This document shows positions 55,110-64,000 of a stretch of 64,000 nucleotides of DNA, one piece after another. The notes beneath the pieces are model-generated. The model ran no database searches, was not told where the DNA came from, and saw only the letters and a list, made by a program, of their open reading frames with translations. The position numbers and the translations under genes were made by a program. Where the stretch lies: the NCBI GenBank assembly GCA_907164885.2, contig OU015501.1:59120119-59184118 (forward strand), read 5' to 3'. Positions within the stretch are counted from its first letter, which is position 1. Each line of letters opens with the position of its first letter. The DNA is from Dolomedes plantarius. Taxonomy: Eukaryota > Arthropoda > Arachnida > Araneae > Dolomedidae.

Positions 55110-56522
55110 CACTCATGGACAAAAAAATTAGCGCACCAAGAAGGAGTCGTCAAAATGAAACGAAATTTTACATACGTAATGACTACTTTGATCTAAGTAA
55201 ATGATAAGAAAATCAAAGAAAAGGGATAATTTATTTCAGAGAAAAAGGCAAAAGAACGAAGAAGTTAATATTCCGTTGGACCCCCTCTAGCGCGAATGCA
55301 CGATGCGATTCGATCGGGCATTGAGTCATACAAGTTCTGTATGATGTCTTGAGACATTTCGTTCCATATTTGCTGTAACCTTGCCTCTAGTTCGTTCAAA
55401 CTCGTGGGATGCCCAACTCGTCGTCCCAAATGATCCCAGATATGCTCGATTGGAGACAAATCTGGGGATCGGGCAGGCCAAGGAAGGGTAGTAACAGTGC
55501 GGAGACAGTCTTGTGACACCCTTGCCGTATGAGGCCGAGCATTGTCTTGTTGAAAAATGGCTCCTGGGAGCCGTTGCATGAGTGGCAACACATGTGGTTG
55601 CAGGATTTCATGAACATACCGCAGGGCTGTCGTGGTGCCACGGAACAATACTAGGGGTGACCGTGTATTGTAGGCAATGACACCCCATACCATCACACCA
55701 GCTGTGGGAGCGATGTCTCGCTGTACAGCAAAGGCAGGATTGAAGCGTTCACCACGGGCTCTCCACACACGAACACGATTGTCATCACTGCCGAGATTGA
55801 ATCTGGATTCGTCGCTAAAGACGACCTGGTTCCATTCCGCTGCAGTCCAGTTTCCTCGTGCTCGGCAAAACTCCAAACGGAGGCGTCGATGGGTGGGCGT
55901 CAAGGGCAGCACGTGTAATGGGCGCCGCGATACCAACTGTCCTTCAGCCAGGCGCCTTCGTATGGTTCGAGAAGACACAGAGGCCCCTAGTGAAGGTGCT
56001 ACCTGTGCCTGGATGGCGGCCGATGAAGCAGTTGGCTGTACGCGTGCATTTCTTACGATGTGGCGGTCTTCTCGACGACTGATCTGTCGAGGGCGTCCTG
56101 AGCCTGGTCTTCGTGTACATGACATCTCTCGGGTCCACTGGTCCCAACACCTCCTCACAACACAATCAGAGCGGCCTAATTGACGAGCTACTCGCCTAGC
56201 TGACCACCCAGCTTCCATCATCCCGACGATTCTCCCCCTCTCAAACTGCGACAACTGCTTATATTGTCTTCGAACACGGTGTAATGGCATGTCTATCTCA
56301 GCTCTTCCTTTGTAAATGATTCAGCACACTCAAACAAGCTTTGGTTACCTGTTTTATACTCCACAGAGTACGATGTTCAACGCCCTCTACCGGCTATACG
56401 TAATGCGCAATCACGCTGCATTTCTAATCATCTGCATATCTCCCCGACATGTACCTTCATTGCAAGTTTCGTTACGATCCCGCAATTATTTCTTGGTGCG
56501 CTAATTTTTTTGTCCATGAGTG
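55110..56522 (-). mobile_element. Complete Tc1 element with 33-bp identical inverted ends
   Basis: 1413 bp. Both ends begin CACTCATGGACAAAAAAATT and match for 33 bases through AGCGCACCAAGAA. TA at 55108-55109 and 56523-56524. Contains one intact gene. It interrupts the solo LTR, so it is younger than that LTR. Confidence 0.95.
55265..56290 (-). CDS. Intact Tc1-family transposase with DD32E-like spacing
   Basis: 341 residues, uninterrupted from ATG at 56290. Residues 1-115 hold the paired DNA-binding HTHs (QLSQFERGRIVGMMEAGWSA, RVARQLGRSDCVVRRCWDQW, then SSRTIRRRLAEGQLVSRR) with a GRPR-type hook (GSGRPRQISRREDRHI) between them. Catalytic motifs: VVFSDESRFNL (first Asp), IFQQDNARPHTARV (second Asp) and WPARSPDLSPIEHIWDHL (Glu). 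I count 32 residues between the second Asp and the Glu, two fewer than classical Tc1 (34). The C-terminus IRARGGPTEY is typical for this spider-abundant 'Tcb2-like' type. Perfect ends plus an open gene suggest recent activity; expression is not shown by sequence. Confidence 0.93.
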   Translation of the reverse strand: MPLHRVRRQYKQLSQFERGRIVGMMEAGWSARRVARQLGRSDCVVRRCWDQWTREMSCTRRPGSGRPRQISRREDRHIVRNARVQPTASSAAIQAQVAPSLGASVSSRTIRRRLAEGQLVSRRPLHVLPLTPTHRRLRLEFCRARGNWTAAEWNQVVFSDESRFNLGSDDNRVRVWRARGERFNPAFAVQRDIAPTAGVMVWGVIAYNTRSPLVLFRGTTTALRYVHEILQPHVLPLMQRLPGAIFQQDNARPHTARVSQDCLRTVTTLPWPARSPDLSPIEHIWDHLGRRVGHPTSLNELEARLQQIWNEMSQDIIQNLYDSMPDRIASCIRARGGPTEY

Positions 56523-56825
56523 TATGTTAATGTTATCTTACGTGCTTGTATAAATACCGCTCGAGTCAGAGCAAAGGGCAGCACACACAGTCGGACTCAC
56601 AAGCTAGTGAGATTCGTGTGTTAGAAGTCTCTGTTTGAGATTATTTTGGTTCTACAAATATTTGAAGTTTATTACTTTTAATATTTTTAACGCTTATTAA
56701 GGTTCTGAATAAACTTCATATTTTTAACTTAAGTCTTGCTTATTCACGAGCACACTCCATCCAAGACAACTGCAGACTCTGTCATACTGCTACTCTCCGT
56801 GACAAAATTCTTATAAGTATTATCG

Positions 56826-58666
56826 CACACTTTTGTGTTTCAAATCCAATCCATTTTATTTTTTTCATTTTGAAGTATTTGATCAGAGCCTTTTCCCATT
56901 TTTCGTTTCAAATACTGACCTGTTGCTCAGCTGCCGTTCGGAAGAATTCATGTCAGAATAAATACTGAATATAGTTTGGATTGCGTTATGTATATGAAAA
57001 AAAATTTGATGATGAATCATATCAAAACATGAATGAGAACTATAAATAAATCTCGATGCTTCGTTTGAAAAGCTAAGAACGTACACATATAGTATTTCAC
57101 GCAACTATTTTTTTTTAAAAGAGGAAACTTTCGTGATGTATCATTGGGATTAGCGAAAAGCAGAAGGATGTAGTGACGTAGCGAGCACAATTGGCGCCCG
57201 GGCACGATACCATTTTGGCACCCCCCATGGTGTTCGGTACCAAATGGTCCAATGGTCTTGGGGGCCATTTGGCCCCCCTCTGCGAGTGGCTCCCGAAGTT
57301 ACCTGAAAAGTTTAAAGCTACCTGATTATTTTTTTTATCAGGTGGGAAAAGTGTGTGTTACGGCAAAGGCACTGCAATTCTTCCTCATATATACTGAAGG
57401 AGGAACTACAGTTCTCCATAAAAAAGGGGGGAGGGAATAAACATTTCCGTCACTCTCATGGATCCTGCTTGACTGAAGTCAGTTAGTAATATTCAGTCGA
57501 TTGATACTTTTCTTTTTCGTGACATCATTTCAGTCTGACTTTCATTTGACATCTTCCAAGTCAACCCAATTTCAATGATTTTATCCGTTTATCCCATATA
57601 CCAAACAACTTTTCAATATCCATATTAAGAACAAAGAATATTAACTAGTTTCGAATTAATTAATATGGTTCGTCATCAGGCAGAGATACATTAGGTGTGA
57701 TTGTCTCTATGGACAGTTCAAAAGTGTCCATGCATCAGATTGTGTACTGTCGCAATAGATATTTCAAAATGAAAATTATGAAGAAGTTATACCGATATTT
57801 AATTTTTTAAAAAAAATAAGAATCTTTTCAGCAATGAGCTTTAAATATGAGTTTAAAGTTACTCTATATTAAAAAAATTTTCATTTTAACGAGCACACCC
57901 GCAAATCTTTCTTACCATGACGACGAACATAAATTGCCAAAAATTCTGAAAATAAACCCTCCCTGAAACAAAATCCACCTGTCCATCAGTGGCGTAGCGA
58001 AGGAGGGGCAAGGGCAGTGGCGCACCCAGGGGGGGGGGCAAGGGGCCCTGCCTCCCCAAGGAAATAGAAAATGCATTGTGAATATTGATTTTGCATTATA
58101 AATATTTTTATCCTTTCATCTCGCCCCCCCCCCCAAGAAAAAATCCTGGGTGTGCCACTGGGCAAGGGGGTCTATCATGTCCTGGGAGACAGTCGCAGAG
58201 GGGAGCCAAGTGGTCCCCAAGACCATTGGACCATTTGGTACCCAACACCATGGGGGGTGCCAAAATGGTATCGTGCCCCGGGCGCCAGTTATGCTCGCTA
58301 CGTCACTACATCCTTCTGCTTTTCGCTAATCCCAATGATACATCACGAAAGTTTGCTCGTTTTTAAAAAAATAGTTGCGTGAAATACTATATTTGTACGT
58401 TCTTAGCTTTTTAAACAAAGCATCGATATTTATTTATAGTTCTCATTCATATTCATGTTTTGATATGATTCATCATCAAATTCATTTTTCATATATAACG
58501 CAATCCAAACCATATTCAGTATTTATTCTGACATGAATTCTTCCGAACGGCAGCTGAGCAATAGGTCAGTAGGTGAAACGAGAAATGGGGAAAGGCGTTG
58601 ATTAAATACCTCAAAATGAAAAAAATAAAATGGATTGCATTTGAAACATGAAAGTGTGCGATAATT
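56826..58666. repeat. Large inverted repeat (~460-bp arms) with a 0.9-kb loop
   Basis: 56826-57285 and 58190-58666 are inverted copies: outer end CGCACACTTTxxTGTTTCAAA, then CGAACGGCAGCTGAGCAA, ATATGATTCATCATCAAATT, GTAGTGACGTAGCGAGC, GCACCCCCCATGGTGTT. The loop holds unrelated AT-rich DNA and the hAT MITE at 58015-58160. The inner GACGTAGCGAGC...GGCGCCCGGG block looks like a hAT end present in both arms. No coding. Confidence 0.8.
58015..58160. mobile_element. 146-bp hAT MITE
   Basis: Ends CAGTGGCGCACCCAGGG and, from the right, CAGTGGCACACCCAGGA, with the 8-bp duplication GGCAAGGG at 58007-58014 and 58161-58168. Two poly-G/C tracts lie inside. Confidence 0.85.
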
Positions 58667-58732
58667 CGGCAAATCAAACCAGGGCCTACGATGAATACTT
58701 TATGGTGAACATCCTATGATAAACGAGAAATA

Positions 58733-59308
58733 CATAGGATGGAACTTTAATAATGGCAACTAGGTATGTACAAATTATACAGAAGAGATACAGCTGTGAA
58801 ACTTTTATAGTCCTTCAAAGTAGTAACTAGCATTGTTTAGCACCCGTTGCTAACGTCCTGGAAGCTGTAGGATGCCGTTGACAGCACCTAATCTATTGAT
58901 CCTTCGAATGGAGCGGTCTACAGCCCGCAGAATCTCTGGTGGAATCCACGGAGCGGTTCCTTCATCTTGGGAATGAGATCAAAGTCACAGAGACTTAAGT
59001 CCGGGGAATATGGGGGACTGAAGTGCACTTCCTAGCCCCAGAGAGCAAAAACATCAGCCACAGTGTGCGCACAAGCATTTTCCTTCCATCAGTACGATGC
59101 AACAAATTATTTCGTACAATAGACCGGTAGCTAAAACATGACTGTATTCATCCTGTCACTGTGCAGGCGTGTGATGTTTGTGGGGAGAGCTTATTCGCTC
59201 TGAGGTAAGGCAGGTATGTGAAGTACGTGTGGTATAAGCTGCTTTCATGGGTTCTTCTGCGTGAGGTCTCTACAACAGTGTTGCCACTATAAAAGTTCCA
59301 TGCCTCGT
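58733..59308 (-). pseudogene. Decayed mariner element with end of transposase
   Basis: Inverted ends around GGATGGAACTTTAATAATGG (left) and GCATGGAACTTTTATAGTGG (right, read inward). On the minus strand from about 59050 the frame reads FSPPYSPDLSLCDFDLIPKM, KEPLRGF, then stop-interrupted sequence to 58760. YSPDLxxCDxxLxPKMKxPLRG is the third catalytic motif of mariner transposases. The first two-thirds of the gene is lost. Multiple stops. Confidence 0.65.
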
Positions 59309-59842
59309 GTTTGAAAAGGAGCTATCAGCTTATATTATTCAAAAAAACCTTTGACCATTTATTTATATTTTAAATAACAGACGAATAGACGTCTGTCTCA
59401 ACTTGATACCTAAAACGTATGAATATATATTGAAAATCAAATGAAAACAAAAGGTCCCGAAAGCTATTAATAAATAAGAAAATTTAACGCAAACTATATG
59501 TTATTATAACATTCAAATTACTTCCAAAAAGTAATCGTTAAACGCGACTTACAACAACCCTAGACTTTATAGCAGATAGAAAAACTAGTATGCCAGATTT
59601 CGAGAGAAATATCGCCCACAATTCAGTGAGTAGAAATTAATTTTACAAAGTTTTTGACAACCTTTATTGAGTTCATCCTGGTAAGGATCTCTCTCTTTAT
59701 GTTTGTCAAATGACGAAAATCTATCCCAGACCTACTAGGTCAGAAAAAAGTTAAACCTTACGGAACTATTCTATGTTGAACAATTAGGCGTTGTCCCCAT
59801 TGCATCCGTTACGTAGCGTTGAGTTCCTCCGTTGACAACAGC
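59309..59842. other. No feature recognised
   Basis: AT-rich interval without genes. Confidence 0.4.
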
Positions 59843-60020
59843 CAGGTGATGGCCGAATGGCTAGGGTGCTGGCATTCGGTTCAGATCCTGTGGGTTCGAT
59901 ACCACTGTTGGCAGGGATGTTTGTAGCCGTTCGGAATTGGCTCTAAACTGTAGGTCCCGGTCTAATTAGACCTCACGTAGCAAAAAGTTGACCGTAGTGC
60001 TCCTAACCAAACCAAACCGT
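59843..60020 (+). repeat. tRNA-derived SINE with ACCAAACCAAACC tail
   Basis: Box A-like TGGCCGAATGGCTAGGGTGC (59850-59869) and box B GGGTTCGATACC (59892-59903), spaced as in tRNAs with a Ser/Leu-type start; the body then continues (GTCCCGGTCTAATTAGACC) to an AACCAAACCAAACC tail. A different family from the other two SINEs. It cannot fold as a complete tRNA, so it is not a tRNA gene. Confidence 0.75.
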
Positions 60021-60237
60021 TGACACCGAGATTTTTGACATGACCTGTGATTGGTTTGATATATCACGTGGTCATTGCGTTGAGCTCTGTAATCTATATA
60101 TTTAAGTTGTTAAGCCGACTTTTTGCACAGTCCGTGAGAGAAAACTACAGCATCCATTTACTTCATTTTGGTCTTAAACAAAAGATTGTAATCTGTAGAT
60201 TTGTCAAATTTGGTTTTTGTAACCGCAATTTCTATTA

Positions 60238-60560
60238 ATTAGCGATAATTTACAATTAAAAATTGATTTCTGCGCATGCTCAGTGGCATGTTTGAATCTG
60301 GCTTTAGAAACTCACTGTTTCTGCGCATGCTCAATGACATGTTTTAATGATAAACACGTTTATTCCGAGGAGTCTCTCTAGATCTCTCTCTGCCATTTTC
60401 ACTTTTATGATAATTATGTTTGTGAAATATAAGATTAAATCTGATGGAAATTGTTTATTTCGCGCTGTTTAATTAGCGATAATTTACAATTAAAAAATTG
60501 CTTTCTGCGCATGTTCAGTGACATTTTAAACTCTGGTTTTAGATACTCGCTAAGCACGAG
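60238..60560. repeat. Two diverged copies of a ~90-bp unit, 233 bp apart
   Basis: TAGCGATAATTTACAATTAA followed by TTTCTGCGCATG-TCAGTG and CTGG-TTTAGA-ACTC occurs at about 60240 and again at about 60473. The word TTTCTGCGCATGCTCA also occurs alone near 60317. No gene. Confidence 0.7.
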
Positions 60561-60879
60561 GCAGCTTAAACACATTAATTTGTTTCTGCGCATTATTATG
60601 ATTTTCAACATTTGGCAATGATGTGTTAAGTGTAATTTGTGTATCAGTACATTTATTTACTATCTAGCCGTCAAGTTTTGACGGGTACCAACTAGTTGGT
60701 TATAACTTTTGACACTGACGCTACTCAACGCTCAGAAACAATGTGGACAAAGCCTTAGTATTAAATAACACTAGTACTTAAAACATTATTGATGAATTTT
60801 CATTAGAAAGATCCGATGGAAAAATCAACCTAACTTTTAACATCAAAGTTTTTTTTTTTTTTTTCTAAAGCGGAGGCAC

Positions 60880-61055
60880 TTTGTCGGGAGACATTCACCT
60901 TTTGTTATTCACCGCTGATTTGCTGGATATTTTATTGTGGGAGCACCATTTAGGTGAGCTCTATGAGGGGGACGACACGGAAATGACCAAGCTTAATTAA
61001 GCATTTGAACCCAACTGCGTGGCAGCTAACGACGCTAACCACTGTTCAATGAGGT
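60880..61055 (-). repeat. tRNA-derived SINE, same family as 20655-20855
   Basis: Minus-strand box A ACAGTGGTTAGCGTCG (61030-61046) and box B GGGTTCAAATGC (61001-61012). The body contains AAATGGTGCTCCCAC as in the other copy. Next to a poly-T run (60848-60866) that would be its A-rich 3' tail on the minus strand. Confidence 0.7.
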
Positions 61056-61099
61056 TATCTCTTTTCTTTTTTTTTTCCACATCAACGTTGGAATATATA

Positions 61100-61839
61100 C
61101 AGGGTGGTCATAAATAAAACTTTGCCGATATATGGACCTCTAGGGGTTGTTCCGTTCAGATTTCAGATATAGTTATTCAGAGGTATGAGCTCGGGATTCT
61201 GGGAACGGCAACCAAGTAGCACTCACGGTTACGGTTATAGGTACAGAAACTCGAAACTTTTGAATGGCAACGCTCACTTTTTACCGTCGCAAAATGCTCA
61301 GCGCATGCGAATACCGTAAAGAGCGTTGGAACGGTACGTGTATCACAAAAAAACGGACGTGTTATGGACGCACAAAAAACAGCTCTGTGATCGGCCTGTA
61401 ATGGCACCCATGTGGAAAATGTGTAATCGAAATAAAAGTTTTCTTTTGTCCGATCTGTTTTGTCATCAATGGTTGGTATCTTACCTCTGTCATATGCAAA
61501 TTTCCTCCGTGCGCCCCGATCATGTTTTTGTAGGCCGTTCGCAGAGCTGTTTTTTGTGCGTGCATAACGAGTCCGTTTTTTGTGATACACGTACCATTCC
61601 AACGCACTTTAGGGTTTTCTCATGCGCTGAACATTTTGCGATGGGAAAAAGTGGGCGTTGCCATTCGAAAATTTCGCGTTTCCGTACCTATAACCGTAAC
61701 CGTGAGCGCCACCTTGTTGCCGTTCATAGAATCCCGAGCTCATACCTCTGAATAACTATATCTAAAATCTCATCTCGATCGGTTGAAAGGAACGGCCGCT
61801 AGAGGTATATCAGCAAACTTTTTTTTAATGACCACCCTG
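61100..61839. mobile_element. Fold-back element with mariner-like ends
   Basis: 740 bp made of inverted arms 61100-61402 and 61536-61839 around a loop of about 130 bp. Ends CAGGGTGGTCATAAATAAAA and CAGGGTGGTCATTAAAAAAA; TA at 61098-61099 and 61840-61841. The arms give mirror-image open frames of about 140 codons on both strands (shared words ERYVYHKK, CAEHFA) that are a consequence of the palindrome, not evidence of a gene. Confidence 0.82.
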
Positions 61840-61841
61840 TA

Positions 61842-63211
61842 TTTCTTTTTCTAAAACAATTTCATTACTTTGCTATAATTTTCATTTCAAGATCATTTTA
61901 TGATTTTTTTTCTGCCAAACATGTTTTGCAGAAAAAGTTATTACAAAAAGTTGAAATTAAAATATTAAATAAATATTCTCATGTACTTAATTTTTAATTA
62001 TGAATTTCTAGTTATTTTTAAAATATTTAAACTCTCTTTTAAGGGCCTTAGAAATTTAACAACGCAAATTAAAAATAATCTGATAATGTCATATACAACA
62101 CACCTAGCATTAAAATTATACTATCTATAGAGTACAAACTTTGTTACAGCATTATATCAGCAGAGTTCTTTGGTAATGGCATAAATATAATACATATTGA
62201 TAAATAAATAATGTAATTTTCGGGTTTTCAGTTACTCGTCATGGTAAATGTTATGGATCGTAATTCAATTACTATCCATCTGATACAAATAAAAGAGTCT
62301 GCAGATGTAGTTACTCAAATGTATGATTAATGGGTTTGGAATATTGGCACAGATGATGCTCCGTGGCAAACTGATACTGTCTAGACTCCCAATTTATGCT
62401 CTGGCTATACGCAGATGAAAATTGAGATGTGCGGTTTCAGCTTAATTTGTTTCTCGTGTACTGTATTAAATACGACACGAACTAGTTTCAAGCTTTTGGA
62501 GAATATAATACCTTTGAAGTAAAAACATGTGTTATAAAGGAAATTAAACGGTATATTTTGCATTTTCTGTAGCATAAAAATTTCCACATAGGTGTAATTT
62601 CTGAGTATAGGCCATCCTTTCTAAAAACATTCTAGATGTCAGTATCACAAAGTTTGAGAAATTTCCAGGAAAATAGCTACGGGAAGAATAAGGGTACCAA
62701 ATATGTAACGCTTTGGAGGCGCAGGTGTTTTAAGGTATAATATCGGAGGTGAGGGTAGATGAATGAGAGTAAATCTGCATTACGGTAAGGTAAAGATACC
62801 AGTAGTAGACAATTTTAGGGAAGTGCTCCATATAAACTGTAATTCCACTAACTGATTACACTGAATAACAAATAGCATGTATTAACCATATATTAGACCC
62901 TTAACTGTAATTCTTTGTGAATGAAGCCTTTAATTTTTTTAAATCCATTTTTAGAAACTCAGTTTCTGCTTTAGAAGTTGACCACCAAAATTTAGTATTT
63001 GACCTGAATTGTTTTAGTATTTTACTACTATTACAAAATAACAATTAAAACAATTACGTTATTGAAACTACAGTACTTAAGTAGTAGTAGTATTTTATTT
63101 TAATAATAAATTTTAAAATAACTTGTACAGTACACAATAAAATTTAAATGTGTAACAAACATTAAATTATTAACATGTATTCCAGATAAAATCTATTTCA
63201 GGCACAGCATA
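61842..63211. other. No feature recognised
   Basis: AT-rich DNA; no gene or clear repeat. Confidence 0.4.
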
Positions 63212-63213
63212 TA

Positions 63214-64000
63214 CACTCTCACAAAAAAATATATGCACCCAGAAGAAATCGAGCTACTATCGCGAAACTTAGCAGGAATGTAGTCTGGTAAGAGATATGC
63301 AAATGATTAAAATTTTGACGCCAATGAGACAAGGGTAAGCACACTATGCACATATGAGATGCGCAGCTGGGAGAGTTTAAAAGCATGATTGCTCGTGCCA
63401 TAGGGTTATTCAAACAAATCTGTCGACTTGGATGGACGGTATTGTGACTAGAGATGCCTCTGAGACGTAACTGGAGACAGTACGAACAATTATCGAACTT
63501 TGGGAGGGGGCGTATAGTAGGCCTCAGAGAAGCAGGTTGGTCGAACAGGCGTATCGGCCGCCACCTCGGTCGGAGCGATATGGTAGTTGCTCGGTCTTGG
63601 CAACACTGGATCACGGAAGGAATAGTCTACCGTCGCGGAGGGTCAGGGCGTCCCAGGAACACAAATGCGCGCGAGGATCGCGCAATCATAAGAGCGGCCA
63701 CATCCGCACCAACAACGTCACTGGAATCGGTTTATCACCTTCCAGAAGATTGTCTCCAATCATCCACCACTTTTCGTCAAATATCGACACTTGCCCCAAA
63801 GAAGAGCTGTCAGTGCTCAAACAGGTGTCTCTTTCTGCCGATTAATGATGGTTTGATACAAAAGCAGGGAGAAAAACTAAACACGATAGTTGCAATATAC
63901 GATATGCTCAAGATGCTAAGAGCTATTAGAAAGTCTAAAACTGTAAAACTATGTTACCGGACACTTTACAAGTTTCATAATACATGATTGAATGGTTTTT
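63214..64000 (+). mobile_element. Tc1 element, left part only
   Basis: Left end CACTCTCACAAAAAAATATA then TGCACCCAGAAG, preceded by TA at 63212-63213; related to the end of the element at 55110 (CACTCATGGACAAAAAAATT). Similarity to Tc1 appears to stop at about 63730-63760, so the element is truncated or rearranged there; no right end is in the window. Confidence 0.7.
63454..63760 (+). pseudogene. Tc1 transposase N-terminal DNA-binding domain, truncated
   Basis: From ATG at 63454: QYEQLSNFGRGRIVGLREAG, WSNRRIGRHLGRSDMVVARS, then the hook GSGRPRNTNAREDRAIIRAA. These are the first HTH and the linker of the type seen in 55265-56290. The second HTH and the catalytic domain are missing. The frame stays open to 63987, but from about SLESV on it no longer resembles a transposase (HLPEDCLQSSTTFRQ and beyond), so the apparent 177-codon ORF is a chimera of transposon and flanking DNA. 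Confidence 0.75.

Larger units (their letters stand above)
54387..56804 (+). repeat. Solo LTR interrupted by a MITE and a Tc1 element
   Basis: Begins TGTTAGGCAAATGAAGGGC and ends CTCTCCGTGACA (TG...CA), with the 5-bp duplication AAATT at 54382-54386 and 56805-56809. Removing the two insertions leaves about 490 bp. The right part has a TATA box (GTATAAATACCG near 56550) and AATAAA at 56708, spaced as in an LTR with transcription on the plus strand. No internal retroelement domain adjoins it, hence solo. The 5' boundary depends on the duplication and is less certain than the 3' end. Confidence 0.62.

Noticed and set aside
55677..56183. 168-codon open frame on the plus strand
   Set aside because: It is the antisense shadow of the intact Tc1 transposase at 55265-56290.
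61177..61751. Pair of 141-codon open frames on opposite strands
   Set aside because: Both arise from the palindromic structure of the fold-back and resemble each other only for that reason.
63770..63987. C-terminal half of a 177-codon open frame
   Set aside because: It no longer resembles a transposase and appears to be read-through into unrelated flanking DNA.

Overview
This is AT-rich animal nuclear DNA, most likely from an arthropod. The repeat mixture (Tc1-like elements ending in TGCAACACC-type or GCGCACCAAG-type inverted repeats, Helitrons, hAT and pogo relatives, tRNA-derived SINEs) looks like a spider; the species call is inference. Only one piece of host gene is supported: a minus-strand exon near the left edge (1380-1617) of an SLC18B1-like major-facilitator transporter, with consensus splice sites at both ends. 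Almost everything else that can be recognised is mobile DNA.

Region by region. 1.7-5.8 kb: a non-autonomous hAT, an old mariner-like fragment, an intact 1.3-kb DD37D Tc1/mariner element with a 342-aa transposase, and the broken tail of a pogo/Jerky-like transposase. 5.8-14.9 kb: a nested complex that is the most unusual part of the window. A decayed multicopy gene of a family without a known function ('family 1', with GEDVDHL, FSGCDTTS and a CNCKTD cysteine cluster) is enclosed by about 740-bp inverted arms. It is interrupted by a Tigger/pogo element (7960-9409) whose remaining ORF has DNA-binding domains but no catalytic core. It is also interrupted by a separate 2.4-kb element (11285-13676) with about 400-bp inverted repeats and a perfect 8-bp target duplication, which carries the broken gene of a second unrecognised family ('family 2'). 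15.4-20.9 kb: two Helitron-type elements, a hAT inside a hAT (both with 8-bp duplications), another MITE and a SINE.

21-28 kb: the 3' part of a non-LTR retrotransposon (end of reverse transcriptase, RNase H, zinc knuckle) split by a DD41D mariner and followed by a DD34E Tc1 element, then eight nearly identical copies of a 246-bp satellite. 28-44 kb: sparse AT-rich DNA with two decayed Tc1 copies, a Harbinger-type MITE, a Gypsy-like solo LTR, a pogo-type MITE, a mariner-derived fold-back and a Helitron. 44.4-49.2 kb: a full-length but broken Tigger element with a 559-bp internal tandem duplication, a reverse-transcriptase pseudogene of Penelope-like appearance, small MITEs and TA/TG microsatellites. 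51-64 kb: a three-unit tandem repeat, a solo LTR that received first a MITE and then an intact Tc1 element with a 341-aa transposase, large inverted repeats, SINEs, and a truncated Tc1 element running to the right edge.

The genes do not form a pathway. The intact transposases at 3430-4458 and 55265-56290 are the only long uninterrupted protein genes of complete elements. The others carry one stop (21.3-22.4 kb, 24.3-25.3 kb) or many lesions. Target-site duplications and one apparent empty site let several insertions be ordered in time.
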